Assembly: GCF_033568475.1 (NCBI RefSeq)
Contig: NC_133120.1
Coordinates: 88,678,151 to 88,742,150, forward strand
Direction: 5' to 3'
DNA length: 64,000 nt
Source: Henckelia pumila
Lineage: Eukaryota > Streptophyta > Magnoliopsida > Lamiales > Gesneriaceae
Of the stretch, positions 22,904 to 34,494 are shown one piece after another. The stretch's first letter is position 1; each line of letters opens with the position of its first letter. The translations under genes and the position numbers were made by a program. The notes under the pieces are model-generated. The model made no database searches, was not told where the DNA came from, and saw nothing but the letters and a program-made list of their open reading frames with translations.

Positions 22904-25900
22904 TCATCATCATCACATCCCACCAGCCGTTGCCGTTTCTTAAATTCGGTTCCCATATCAAGAAAGAGTACTACAGATCTTTCCGAGCCATCCATCCCTT
23001 TGCAGCCTTTGGTTAGTTGAGGGAAATGGTATATTGAATGAAGCCAGAGAAGCCATTAAATCTTTGTGTTAGTTGAGGAAATTGAATGCTAGCTCATTTC
23101 CTCACATCATCAATAGGAGCTGACTCAATATTGCTGCGCCTCACTGCTGCTGTATTTATATGCATGCCAGCCTCATTACAGTTCAGGACAACTTTTTTTA
23201 ACTGTCAAGAAAATATCAAGTTATTACAAGTTGAAAGACTAGGAGTCAAGAACGAACCATTGTCTGAATTTTCTCCATTTTCTTTCCCTTAATTTCATTA
23301 GGGTGTTAGTGACAGTAAAATTCTTGTGTTGTTCGAGTCCGAGATTAGTTTAGCAGCGAGAAATGATGTATGGTTCGGGTATTGACTTCTGTTTCATGCA
23401 TGCAACTTATGTATTTTTCCATTATTATAATTTGTGTTGAGGATTTATATATTAATTATTTGTCATGTCTTTGAATATAATTTTCCTAGCTTGATATAAA
23501 TTGAATGGATGGATGTGGTTGCATTACTTTCATTTTCATCAGGTGTCATTTTCATATGTCGGTCTGTGGTGGGAATACACTGCCATTGAGTTTAAAAGTC
23601 ATGGCAATGTGGGGGCAAGGCAACACATTACAATATATTATATTAATTATAGACGACTTGATATATAGCTTCCTAGCTAGTTAGCATCAATCAGCAAACG
23701 TTTACGTACTAAATATTTTTTTCCAAGTAATAATTAGTATCGTTTTGAAATATTGAGATTGTTGATAAATGATAACTTTTCAAAATTTTAATTTTTTTAA
23801 TTTTTGAGCACATATATGTTTTATTGTGCTTAATATCTAAAAACATGATAGCTGATAGATCGTTTATTTTTCATGAGAATTTTTAGTTGTATCGAGATTT
23901 CACAAATACCGTATATTCAATTAATCCAAATTTATATTAGTCCTAACAAATATTTGTACGTGTAGTGTGTGTGTGTGTGAAAAAGTGTATAAATATTAAT
24001 TATATTGTGTAAAATAGAAGATTGATATGCATGCAAAATCCAATCCATAATAATGTATAGGTTGGGTAAAAAGGGTATGTATAGAGAGGCAAGATCTATG
24101 AATGAAAGAGACTACTAACGGTATTGTGCAGACTCTAGTGTCTCATCCAACCTATCAAAATATCATTATCTTAATATAGTTGGTTAGCTGGCTGTGTAGA
24201 TATATATCGACTACAAACAAATTTAATAATTACAAACGTGATAAACATAATATAATTTTTTATTTATGGATTTAACAATTCACGAGGAGTCATCTCTATA
24301 GTTTTCCAAGGAAACATCGGCCGATCGATATGAACAAAATTATCTTTTTATTTGGCTAAAATTAGTCGGTGCATTTAAATTGAACCATTTGATTTTAGAA
24401 TGCAATTTGGTTTGTCCATATAACTTATATATATAAAAAAAATACATTTTTCAATATTTATTCAAACGCTAAAACCACTTCTGCTTTTTTTAATATAATT
24501 TTTTTTAAAAAACTGAACTTATTTAAGTGTTTTTTTAAGCTAAAAACATTTCTATTCAAACTGACCCTTTATTACACTCATACTTATTGAGGTAACAGTT
24601 ACCATGGATTTCAAATACACACATTACTAAGTTCATTTGAAATCTATAGTGATAAGTACCATTATAGTATTAATAATCTCGAAAAACACATACTCGAATT
24701 CACTGAGCTAGTTACTCATGATTAACTCGACTCATTTACATTCTTATTTTTAAATAATGAAAACATGCATTATAAATCATGAATTTCCAATGACTTAATC
24801 CAAATGAACCAATCACTAGAAAGGTTAAAATAAGATAAAACCCAAATCAAATACTATTGATAAATCTTAGAATATGATAATATCATTCTTGGTTTGTATG
24901 GAGTCAACCACCGCCCATTGGGAATGGACATGTTCATGCTGTTTGTCTGTAATGGCCATGTTTGGTTTGCACTAATTTTAAATGTTTGGGATAATGGGCC
25001 TCTTTGCTCACGCCCACATAAAATGGGCCTCTTTGTTCACTCACCCACATCAAATTCTACGATAAATCATAAATGTGCTTCAGAATGGACCGGGTCTCAA
25101 ATTTGTGGAGTAAAACATGTTTGAATATGGGGCTCCTCATCTATCTCGAGCCCATTCAATCTTAATACAATTTTCATAAAGGGTCCAAATTTTCTGTTTG
25201 TTTTTTCAAAGAAATATTCCCATGTTTTAGTTTTATAATTATATAGTTTTTTAATCTCAAAAAAAATTATATAGTTTTTTGGATGATTTATATCATAATT
25301 AATGGAAGAAATACATAAAAGTTTATATCTAGTCTAGAATAAATATTTGCGGAAACCATATATCTAACTATACATATCATGTAAGATATATTTTTCAATA
25401 TCACGTATGTTATGATATGATATCATAGATCTTTATCTGTGAGATAAGTAACGATAAAAAAAATTTTGACATAAAAAATAATATTTTTTTCATAAATAAT
25501 CTAGATAGGAGATACATCTAAAATTTATATTTTTTTAATAAAAAAGTTTAATGACAATTTTATATTATAAAAAAGATTATCATTTTAAAATATAGATAAA
25601 AGACGAAAAAACATATTTTATTATGATATAGTATTTATCCCAATCAATTTCGCCTTATTTTCGTCATATTATTTATCTATTTTTTAATTAATAATTTTAC
25701 ATCAATTAAATCAAATAAATTATAATCTATCCATCAAATCAAATAATGTATTAACTAATTTTTCTTATTTATTTTTAATTTACATTATATTACTTATCCA
25801 TGATTACTTATCCTATCACTCAAACCAAACGATGCCGATGATATACAATATACTAATTTTTTTTTTTTATAAAAATGAATATTTTATAATTTAAGAAAAA

Positions 25901-26246
25901 TAATAATAACACCAAAATTAATTGTTCTGAACCCTTTACCGAATCATACATATATGTACGTTTCAGGAGACCCGGACGGGACCCGGACCGAGGCACACGG
26001 GTTATGGACTAGGATTAGTCAAACGTAGGACCCGTCAAAATCCAAAGGACCGCCGCCGCTTTCGCCTGGTGACATCACCCAATTCGATATCTTGCCCCCT
26101 ACTCCAACGCTACATTCAATACATGCATAAACATACCCCCTCGGATCAACAAGAGTTCTAGTTGAAATCAATTCACCTACTTAAATTTGGTTCCTCCTCG
26201 GTGAATTTGTGTGTTTGATTTGAACCCGTCGTCGTTCCCGATTTCG
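22904..26246. other. Intergenic spacer between the HD-ZIP IV gene and TIM14
   Basis: After the HD-ZIP IV 3' UTR the sequence is AT-rich and non-coding. At 24992-25052 a 29-bp segment containing TGGGCC is present in two tandem copies. From about 25940 the GC content rises toward TIM14 (a segment rich in GACCCGG), which looks like its promoter and 5' UTR. Confidence 0.55.
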
Positions 26247-27513
26247 ATGGTACATTTTTTTCAATCCCTTCAATTTTTTGGGAGGCACGACTGATATTTT
26301 TTGTTTTTTGCTTTGTTTTTAATCCAAGGTGGATTTTTTTTTGAAGTTTCTGTCATAGAATTACCAGATTGCGTAGATTATTCATGCCATTCTCGTGGAA
26401 TATATCTGCATCATTATATATGAATTGGTTATTGTAGATTAATGTTAGCATGATGCGATGTGCTTACTCGATGGAGGGTCTCATGTGAATCTTGTTTTTG
26501 TCACTCCATTTGCTGTTGATCGAGACGGTCAATGAGTTTGAGTTAGAATTTGAAGCCTGTTTGCTCAAGGGAACTAGCCAAGAACAAGTTTTTTCACCTC
26601 AATTTTGTGATTTGACATGGTCATATATATTGTTCTTAATGATGAAGATTCTGTACATGTTTGCATCTCACACACACAAACATTTTTTCCCTTGTTGGCA
26701 TTATATCATGGTCTATTTATTTTCGAGGGAATTTTGTGTTGGTGCATAAAACCGGTTTGAACAATTCCTTGAATGAATTGATATACAGATAAGCACTTGT
26801 TAGTTTTGACTTAAAATTGAGCTCGAGCTGAACATTCTCGCTAATCTGTTAAACTAAGTTGAGCTCAAGCTCAATTGTTGATTGCCATACCAAGCTTGTA
26901 GAATATTGGGAGCAGATGAATGGACATGAGCTCTCCACTTTTCCATGGCCTGCTTTGTTGTTGTTTTGCAACAATGAGAAGTAATGTGTCACCCCCATCT
27001 ACGAACCTTTTTCGCTTTCAGGAATCCCCAATGATAATTGGTGCTGCTGTAGGAACCGCAGCTTTGGGGGCCAGGTACTTGATAAGAGCATGGCAAGCAT
27101 TCAAAGCTCGTCCATTTGTTCCCCGTTCTCGTAGATTTTATCCTGGAGGGTTCGAACATGTGATGACAAGACGAGAGGCGGCGTTGATTCTTGGAGTGAG
27201 GTAAAACCTTTAAACTCCCACACCTTTAGTCAGAGTGGATTGATACTTGTTCTGCATCGCCACAGAGCCACATAATTTATGCTCGATCTCAAAATTTAGA
27301 GTTTTCGAATTCATATATTTTTTTATGCCTAAGAAATTCTTAATTATTACGAATAGGGAGCACGCCATAATGGAGAAAATCAAGGAGGCTCACAGGAGAG
27401 TGATGGTAGCGAACCACCCTGATGCAGGGGGTAGCCATTATCTGGCTTCCAAGATCAATGAAGCTAAGGACATATTGTTAAGGAAAACAAGTGCAGTAGA
27501 CTCTGCTTTCTGA
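26247..27513 (+). CDS. TIM14: TIM14 / PAM18, J-protein of the mitochondrial import motor
   Basis: Three coding exons: 26247-26249 (the ATG alone), 27022-27200 and 27357-27513, giving 112 residues, the same length as remembered Arabidopsis TIM14-1. The product starts [20 protein letters not shown], a short intermembrane-space tail plus one membrane segment. A matrix J-domain follows with [20 protein letters not shown], the HPD motif at 81-83 and the C-terminal [10 protein letters not shown]. The family protein sits in the inner membrane and stimulates mitochondrial Hsp70 during TIM23-dependent import, paired with PAM16. The first intron is about 770 bases and splits the start codon from the rest. 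I chose this start because translation from the next in-frame ATG (27031) would drop four residues of the family N terminus. Gene appears intact. Confidence 0.92.
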
Positions 27514-28137
27514 TTCATAACAAATTACTTTGTCAATAGCTATATTCTTTATAGATGTCATAGATTTTACTTGTTTCTTCCTTTTGATCTATACCCGTGG
27601 TCCAGCTGACGTAGCTCGGCATTCAACGGGATATTATACGCATATTTTGGTACCGGTGGGTTGATTTATATCCACTTTGATAGAGGCTTTTGAGTGTACA
27701 TGCATCATTGATGAGTGACCAAATTAGAATGACATACTTTGTTTGCATCCGGTGACTGGAAGTCCTTCATGAAGTCAGTATCAGTTTATAAACACTTTGT
27801 TCTATCTCTGAAATTGTGCGACAATAATAGAAATAATATCATTACTCTGTATACTATAACAATAGAAGCAATTCCGACATCAAAAGCTGATAAAATTTTG
27901 CAGGATGGGTAGTTCAGTCAGCAATCATATATGATCGCTGCTCACCCATTTTGAACTCGAACAGTGGCTCGTACCAATTCTACATCTTTGCATTTAAAAG
28001 CACAATACCATGAGATGTATGCTTGTAAAACTATAGACATGACTCTTTCCCTGGGAAAAAAAAACATCTTACCGTTCTATGCATCAAAATGAGCTGAACA
28101 CAATTTATGGCCTGAAAAATCAGCAGCACCAGCAAGA
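27514..28137 (+). other. 3' flank of TIM14
   Basis: The 3' UTR and spacer. I see no ORF, RNA gene or repeat. Confidence 0.5.
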
Positions 28138-28262
28138 AATGGCGGTATATTCAGACCAGGGCAGGGCTTTCATGGAGTGACATCGCTGCAGAAACATACA
28201 CAAGAAAATAGCAGTAGTGTTACTCCATGACCAGCCCTGCACAGGTCTGTCCCCCATCGACT
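28138..28262. ncRNA. Candidate MIRNA-like imperfect hairpin
   Basis: Two arms of about 38 bases (28152-28189 and 28211-28249) are nearly complementary, with a few mismatches and one small bulge, around a terminal loop of about 21 bases. The core pairing is GCAGGGCT..TCATGGAGT with ACTCCATGA..AGCCCTGC. Weaker pairing at the base (ATGG with CCAT) extends the stem to roughly 28138-28262. The length, mismatch pattern and isolation between two genes resemble a plant MIRNA precursor more than a MITE; I see no target duplication. I do not recognise the would-be mature sequence as any conserved family. The strand is undetermined. Seen: the fold by eye. Inferred: that it is processed. Confidence 0.5.
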
Positions 28263-29331
28263 TTGGTTTCTGTTACAAGAACTCACCCCTTAATATAGTT
28301 CCTCCGTGTGAATAGAATTTGTATGTAATATTATTGAAACAGCGTTGCTTTTGTTTTCTAGTTCAAATCTTTTTTCCATAGGTCGTTTTCCAGACACTAC
28401 GTGCTGCCAAGGCGGCCGGCGGGCTGGTAGCCGGCCTTCCCTATTAAAATCATTAACTAACTAATCACACAATGATAAGTTAAAAGAAATCTAGTCATTT
28501 AGCCAGTGATTTTAACCTCTTGGACAAGGTTAAAAGACCAAGAAATAGAAACAGGTATTGCAAAGAATCAGAGGGTCTGCCGCCTCGCTGGTTAATTCCC
28601 TGAATCCCTCTGTTATTGTGACCAATTTTCTTCTCTGTAGTCGACTTTCTTTAGCCTTGCTTGATTGTTTACAGTTTACACAAGGATCGACAATAATACT
28701 TGAAACGAAAAAGTAATAGAGCAGTATAAAGATTGATATAGTCCATCATAACTCAAGCAAAATCTTGAAATTTAACTCACTATATTATAAAATTTAGCTA
28801 TGGGACATCTCTTTTGTCAATATTCCATCCATACTTGTCGTTGTCGAGTCAAATGCAGGTGAATCTTTTTAAACAAGCTGACCAAGCCAAGTAAAGTGAA
28901 GCAAAGAAGCCCACAATCATATTATTTCCAAAATAATAATTAAAAAAAATGAATCAGACCCATCCAACCACAGCTGTCCTTTGCGGACATCACCAGTAAT
29001 TGAACACCCCTGCCCCACCTTTTTGCAATAGCCATCAAAATAATGCAATACATATTTATTGTCTACTACCAACACAAATCAAGTTTTTATTCTAAATCAA
29101 ACAATACAAAAAAAAGAAAAGAAAATCAAGTCTCCATTCCATTTTACTATAAATTTTCTATTTCAGTATTTTGTTTCTATATTTTGATAGCATGTATATA
29201 TGCAAACTCAATTAATTTGAAATAATCTATATATAAAATTAATTAACTCCCACGACACAAAACTAACTCCCGCGAAAAGCCCCCTTTCCTCTCATCTCCA
29301 ATAGAAGAGAAGCGAAGCGAAGAGAGCGAAA
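28263..29331 (+). other. Spacer and promoter region of the arabinose-5-phosphate isomerase gene
   Basis: It includes a short GC-rich patch near 28410-28440, a 10-bp stem (TTTTAACCT / AGGTTAAAA) near 28512, and AT-rich sequence. A purine-rich 5' UTR runs up to the ATG at 29332. No gene is seen. Confidence 0.5.
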
Positions 29332-31624
29332 ATGGGGTCTCTTTCTCCGCCATTTTCCAACCTTGAAGAAGACCAGAATAGGGAGAAGTTAACCACATTG
29401 GACCAAACCCATTTGTTTAATCTCTTCAAATCCCAGCAAAATTACCTCAACCATTTCTTTCAAAACCTCGATCTGTCCCAAACCCTCACCTTCACGCAAA
29501 CTCTTCTTGATTCCAAGGGCACCATTTTCTTTTCCGGGGTTGGGAAATCCGGTTTTGTTGCCCAGAAGATCTCGCAGACCTTGATTTCTCTCGGGATCAG
29601 ATCCGGGTTTTTGTCCCCCGTCGACGCGCTTCACGGGGATATCGGCATTTTATCCTCCCAAGATTTGTTGGTCCTCTTCAGCAAGAGCGGGAATTCTGAG
29701 GAGTTGTTGAGGCTCGTGCCTTGCGTCAAGGCAAAGGGAGTGTACTTGATATCTGTTACGTCGGTGAGGCCGAATGGGCTCCTAGGATTGTGTGATCTGA
29801 ACGTGCATTTGCCTCTGCAGCGTGAATTGTGCCCGTTCGATCTAGCACCCGTCACATCCACGGCTATCCAGATGGTTTTTGGGGATACTGTTGCGATTGC
29901 TTTGATGGGAGCCAGGAATTTGAGCAAAGAAGAGTATGCGGCGAATCATCCTGCTGGAAGAATTGGCAAGACTTTGATTTTCAAGGTGAATTTTTAACTC
30001 CTTATCTTTTGTTTTGGTTTCATGTTGCGGAGCTGTTATGTTGAAACTTGAAAATAATGTTGAATGAAACTGTCGGTGAAGAGGTTAGTTTGGATACAAA
30101 GTTAATTGATTGGATAATGATTTGTTAAGCGCATTATATTAGAATATCTTTAAGTATCAAGTCGGATGTGACAGTTAATTAATATCTTCTGTTTTTTTTT
30201 AACAACAAAAATTTACAATCGTTTTTAAGAAAAGCACAAGCACCAAATGCTCTATTTCCAGGCTTTTCTAAAATGCCTGATTTCCAATTATCTAATCTCA
30301 CCTAAACAACAAGAAGCATTTTTCAGAATGACTTTTCTATCCAAATGCACTCGAAGTATGCCCTGAGGTGTTTGTTGGTCGGTTTAGTTTGATTCTGTGA
30401 AATGAAGGAACTTGGACAGAGTTCTTTGGCTGTTGTTTTGCTTTATGGACTGTTAAGCTATTCTTGTAGCTTGAAGTGTTTTTTCTCGAGAAAATAGTAT
30501 ATTCTAGAAGAGGTAAAGTTGAAGTAAGATAAAAAAAGACGATATAGAACAAAAATGGTTCTGCAATTTAATTTGTGGTTATACCACGGTCATTGCGATT
30601 TGAATAGGGATATTCTGCATTGTATTCAATGGTTGTTTCATATGGATTGATGAAGTTTTTGTTTTTGTTTTTTGTTTTATATAATTTGTATATGAGTGTG
30701 TATTGTTAACAATTATTCTAACGATCTGAAGCACAACATTTTATTTTCGCTCACTTTGTGTTCTAGGTGAAGGATCTAATGAAGAAGGGAGAAGAGCTGC
30801 CAATATGTAGGGAAGGAGATCTGATAATGGATCAGCTGGTTGAGCTAAGCAGCAAAGGTTGCGGATGCCTTCTTGTTATAGATTATGATTATCATCTGCT
30901 TGGTACGTTTACTGATGGAGATCTGCGTCGGACATTGAAAGCCAGTGGTGAGGGAATCTTCAAGCTTACAGTGGGAGAGATGTGCAACAGGTAAACCAGT
31001 TTTTTCACATTGTGATTCCTATTTTATCATGTATCATAGTTAGAGTGCATAATTAATATGGATTGGAACACGTGAAGAAGAGAAGTGCATCTCAGATCTA
31101 CTCGTTGATCCTACTTTTTGCTACCTTAGGATTCGGCACCCGGAAGAAGTAGTTTTGATACGGTGACAATCCACGTAGAATTGGTATCATAAAAAACCTC
31201 AATAGGGTTTTAATTCTTAAGCTACTTGTTATTTTCACGATGTATCTTTATTTTTTCTTTGTACATGTATATTTAAAATTTTGTGTACGTATTTTCATAC
31301 TAGCATCAAAACATTGGTTGTGACCTGAAAGGTGTTCTTTCTCATGGTCCCAGCTCCATGCACATATATTTGAAGATTTGATGTCATACATTCATCCCTC
31401 AAGGTTCAAAACATTTCTACTGTGTATCTATTGTGAATGGAATTAAAATCTTTACTTGGCCTTACAGGAACCCGAGGACAATCAGTCCGGATGCAATGGC
31501 AGTGGTAGCAATGCAGAAGATGGAGTCTCCCCCATCGCCTGTGCAGTTCTTGCCCGTCATCGGTGACCATGATGTATTGATTGGTATCGTTACTTTGCAC
31601 GGCCTTGTCTCTGCCGGCTTGTGA
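29332..31624 (+). CDS. SETH3: Arabinose 5-phosphate isomerase (KdsD type, SETH3-like)
   Basis: Three exons, 29332-29985, 30767-30990 and 31468-31624, give 344 residues in consistent phase. A sugar-isomerase (SIS) domain occupies about 40-215 with GVGKSG (69-74), HGDIG (101-105), SKSGNSEE (117-124) and the HPAGRIGK block (206-213), all as in KdsD. A pair of CBS domains follows (about 219-344, with [10 protein letters not shown]). The enzyme interconverts ribulose 5-phosphate and arabinose 5-phosphate, the first step toward Kdo, which plants build into rhamnogalacturonan II pectin. SETH3 is the Arabidopsis orthologue linked to pollen tube growth. No transit peptide is apparent, so it is probably cytosolic. 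The gene looks intact. Confidence 0.95.
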
Positions 31625-32434
31625 TTCCTGCACGGCCATATTGTCTCTGCCGATTCGTTAGTTTTGGACCATGGACTCCAGTCTTTTTTCCTTTGCGTTA
31701 GTAGTTTGTTATTCTTGTTGATCTATTCTTATGTGTAATGAAATTCTTTATCACGAATGTTGCAGCATTTCATTATTTTGTACATATCATTTGCTCTATT
31801 TGAGTTGTGTAAGCTACACTTGGAAGAAGATGCCACACGCATTCATCAATGTAAAAATGTTCATATCAACCCGTGTTTTTTTATTTTTTTGTTCATAGTT
31901 TCACTAACTTGGGTTGCTTAATGACGATCAATAGTTTTGTTTTGCTTTCTTGAGTTATAATTTATGTTCAATCAATCATATATTATTTGTCGACATATTT
32001 ATGTTAATAAATTGACCTTGTAATTATATATGGTCACATAGTAAAACGAAGTATAAATATCACAAGTTTTTACACGACGGGTTTCACAGTTTTCGTTTTC
32101 AATCTATGAAAATATTATTTTAATATAAAAAATAGCACTTAGTGAGGATTGATATACTTATGAATGAATTTTTTTTTTCATAAGTATATCAATCCTCACT
32201 AAGTGCTATTTTTTATATTAAAATAATATTTTCATAGATTGAAAACGAAAACTGTGAAACCCAAAAAAAAATTTCGGCAAAGATATTTGGATTTTGGAAG
32301 ATACCATTTTCTTATGAAAAAACATATACCACAAATAAATTTTTTAAAAAGGACACGTAATAAATTCATTAATTGGCCTGGGCCTTGACATCCGCTGCTC
32401 TCTGCCACACCTCTCCCCGACTGAGGGAGCGGTG
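31625..32434. other. Spacer between SETH3-like and YaaW-like genes
   Basis: AT-rich and non-coding. It holds the perfect inverted repeat at 32079-32262 described separately. The last 80 bases before the start codon are GC-richer and probably 5' UTR. Confidence 0.55.
32079..32262. repeat. Perfect 86-bp inverted repeat with 12-bp loop
   Basis: Arms at 32079-32164 and 32177-32262 are complementary at all 86 positions by my reading, around a T-rich 12-base loop. The sequence resembles foldback MITEs, but I found no convincing target duplication. It lies about 170 bases upstream of the next gene's start codon, in its promoter. The lack of any mismatch means the hairpin is recent, is maintained by gene conversion, or is an assembly artefact. 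Confidence 0.9.
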
Positions 32435-34433
32435 ATGTTGAAAGCGCCGCCGATGTCTCTACCGCCTACGGTGGCCACTGTGCCGCCACTTTCTTCTCGC
32501 CCCACTACCTACCAACCCCTATTCTCCTTTCAACACAACCTTTCTTCCAATCTCAATTCGCCAGTAAGCTTTTCAGCAAATAATTTTCATGCCTCTTTCA
32601 TCAATGCAAACACACTGCATTCATTTTCTTTTGATGTTATTTTCGCAGTTCTTTCTGAAGTCACTTAGGAGTGATATAAATCGTGGGCCAACTTTAAGAA
32701 TCTTGTTAAGGCGTCCTCATGCTTCAATTTCGACACACCCCATGGGTTGCGAATTGTTATAATTCTGCTGATAATCTCGATTATCTTAGAGAATAATCTT
32801 GTTGTTTGGATTTTCTTATGTGCCTGCTTGATTTTCTGACAGAAGTTAGTGCAAACAATGCTTATGATCCGGAGCTTCGTTCTGTGCTTGAACTTGCCAC
32901 TGATTCCGAATTATATGAACTTGAAAGAATTTTGTTTGGAGCCAGGTGTTTATTCCTGTTTTTTTTTTTTGGGCCTCTTATAGACTAATGGGGTTTTATG
33001 GTCGGGGTGTTTAGAGATTCTGTTCAATAATGTTCTTGAACTAAATATCCTATCTGAAATGCACTCTCAAAAAAAAAAAAGAGACTATCTGAAATGTAAA
33101 AATATTTAGACTTTTAATTTGATTTTCCATAGTAACATTCTGCCTTAGAGTATGTTGAAACTGCATGATGTTAGCATGTGATACATTCTATTTGGGAGAC
33201 TTTTAATGGTCACATCAGTTTGTTTTACCTTATTTCTATGCTTTTCCTTGGCTGTCTTTCTTTAAACATGCTTGGTGATGCATAATATTTATTTTATGCC
33301 ATTGTAACTTGTATGTTACCATAAATTGGTTGTTTGAGTATTTCCATGGCTAAAGCACTTACCGCATTCAATTTCTGTGTCCTCTGTGTGTTCATATCAG
33401 TTATTTCAGTCCTTTGTTGAAATCAATCACAAAAAAAGCTGAGGTTGACTATGTTATGATCGGTGAAGACCCGGACGAAAGGGACAATTTTATTTCAATG
33501 CTCGAAGATAGGTTTTTTTATCTTGCAGCGGATGCCAGATCAACTCTGAGGTTGTACTATCTAGTTGTTAGTATTTATTCTATGATGAGATGCTTTTGAG
33601 ACTGTTTTCAACAAATTGATTTAAGGACAGTTTTTCTGAGGAGTTTTGAATTGAACCGTTTTCTCGACAGTCAAGCTTTTTTATTCTGTCGAAAGTTCTT
33701 TCACTTGTCCCTTTTCTCTTGCTGTCTTTCATTCTCCTCTTATTCCATCTATCTTCCACTTCTGTATTCTCATTCAGCATCAAATGTGCCCCTGGCCCTA
33801 GCGGAGCATCTCTCATATTATTAGTGCCAGTTTGAAGAAATAAAACCAGTATCTTCCCATCGACTATATCTAGAACCCTTTGGGAAACTTATTAAAAGCA
33901 AAACTTTTTGTTTAGTTTGCACTTCTTTAAAAGAAAAGCTTATGCATAGAGCTAGGCAGCATTATCTTTCATGTTTGTTGAACAATTTTATTTATATTCT
34001 TATCAAAAAAAATAATTTTATTTATATTTAACATTTATGATTCTAGAGCCAAATTAAGATCTGGTTAGTTTTATTTGATGACAGGGGTTGGAGACCATCT
34101 TATAGAAACGTGTTGCTTGAACTGAGGAAAAAATTGAGCATACCTTGCTCAACCAAATTGTTGGCTGAAGACCTAGAAGTTGAAGTTTTTCTCCATCTGG
34201 TGCAAAAATATTCAAGGTACCGCTTTTTTCTTTCTTTTTGTCCTGAAGGTACCGTGCGAGTGTAGATCAGTAGTGCTTCATTGTTTTGCTAGCAATCAAC
34301 CCTGAAGGTGCTATGTTTTCGTTGATTAGTTTTTAGTGGGAAGCTCTCGAAAACCTTTCATTTTAGGCACATCCTTAACATCTGAAAATCTGTGATGTTA
34401 ATTTTTTTTAATAGGTTTTATCTTCTTTAATCT

Positions 34434-34494
<61 letters not shown>

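Noticed and set aside
24894-25124. 76-codon plus-strand frame upstream of TIM14
   Set aside because: It spans a 29-bp tandem duplication and shows no family features.
28138-28262. Hairpin read as one of the well-known conserved miRNAs
   Set aside because: Neither arm matches the conserved families I can recall (such as miR156-miR172, miR390-miR399, miR408, miR482), so no family name is given.
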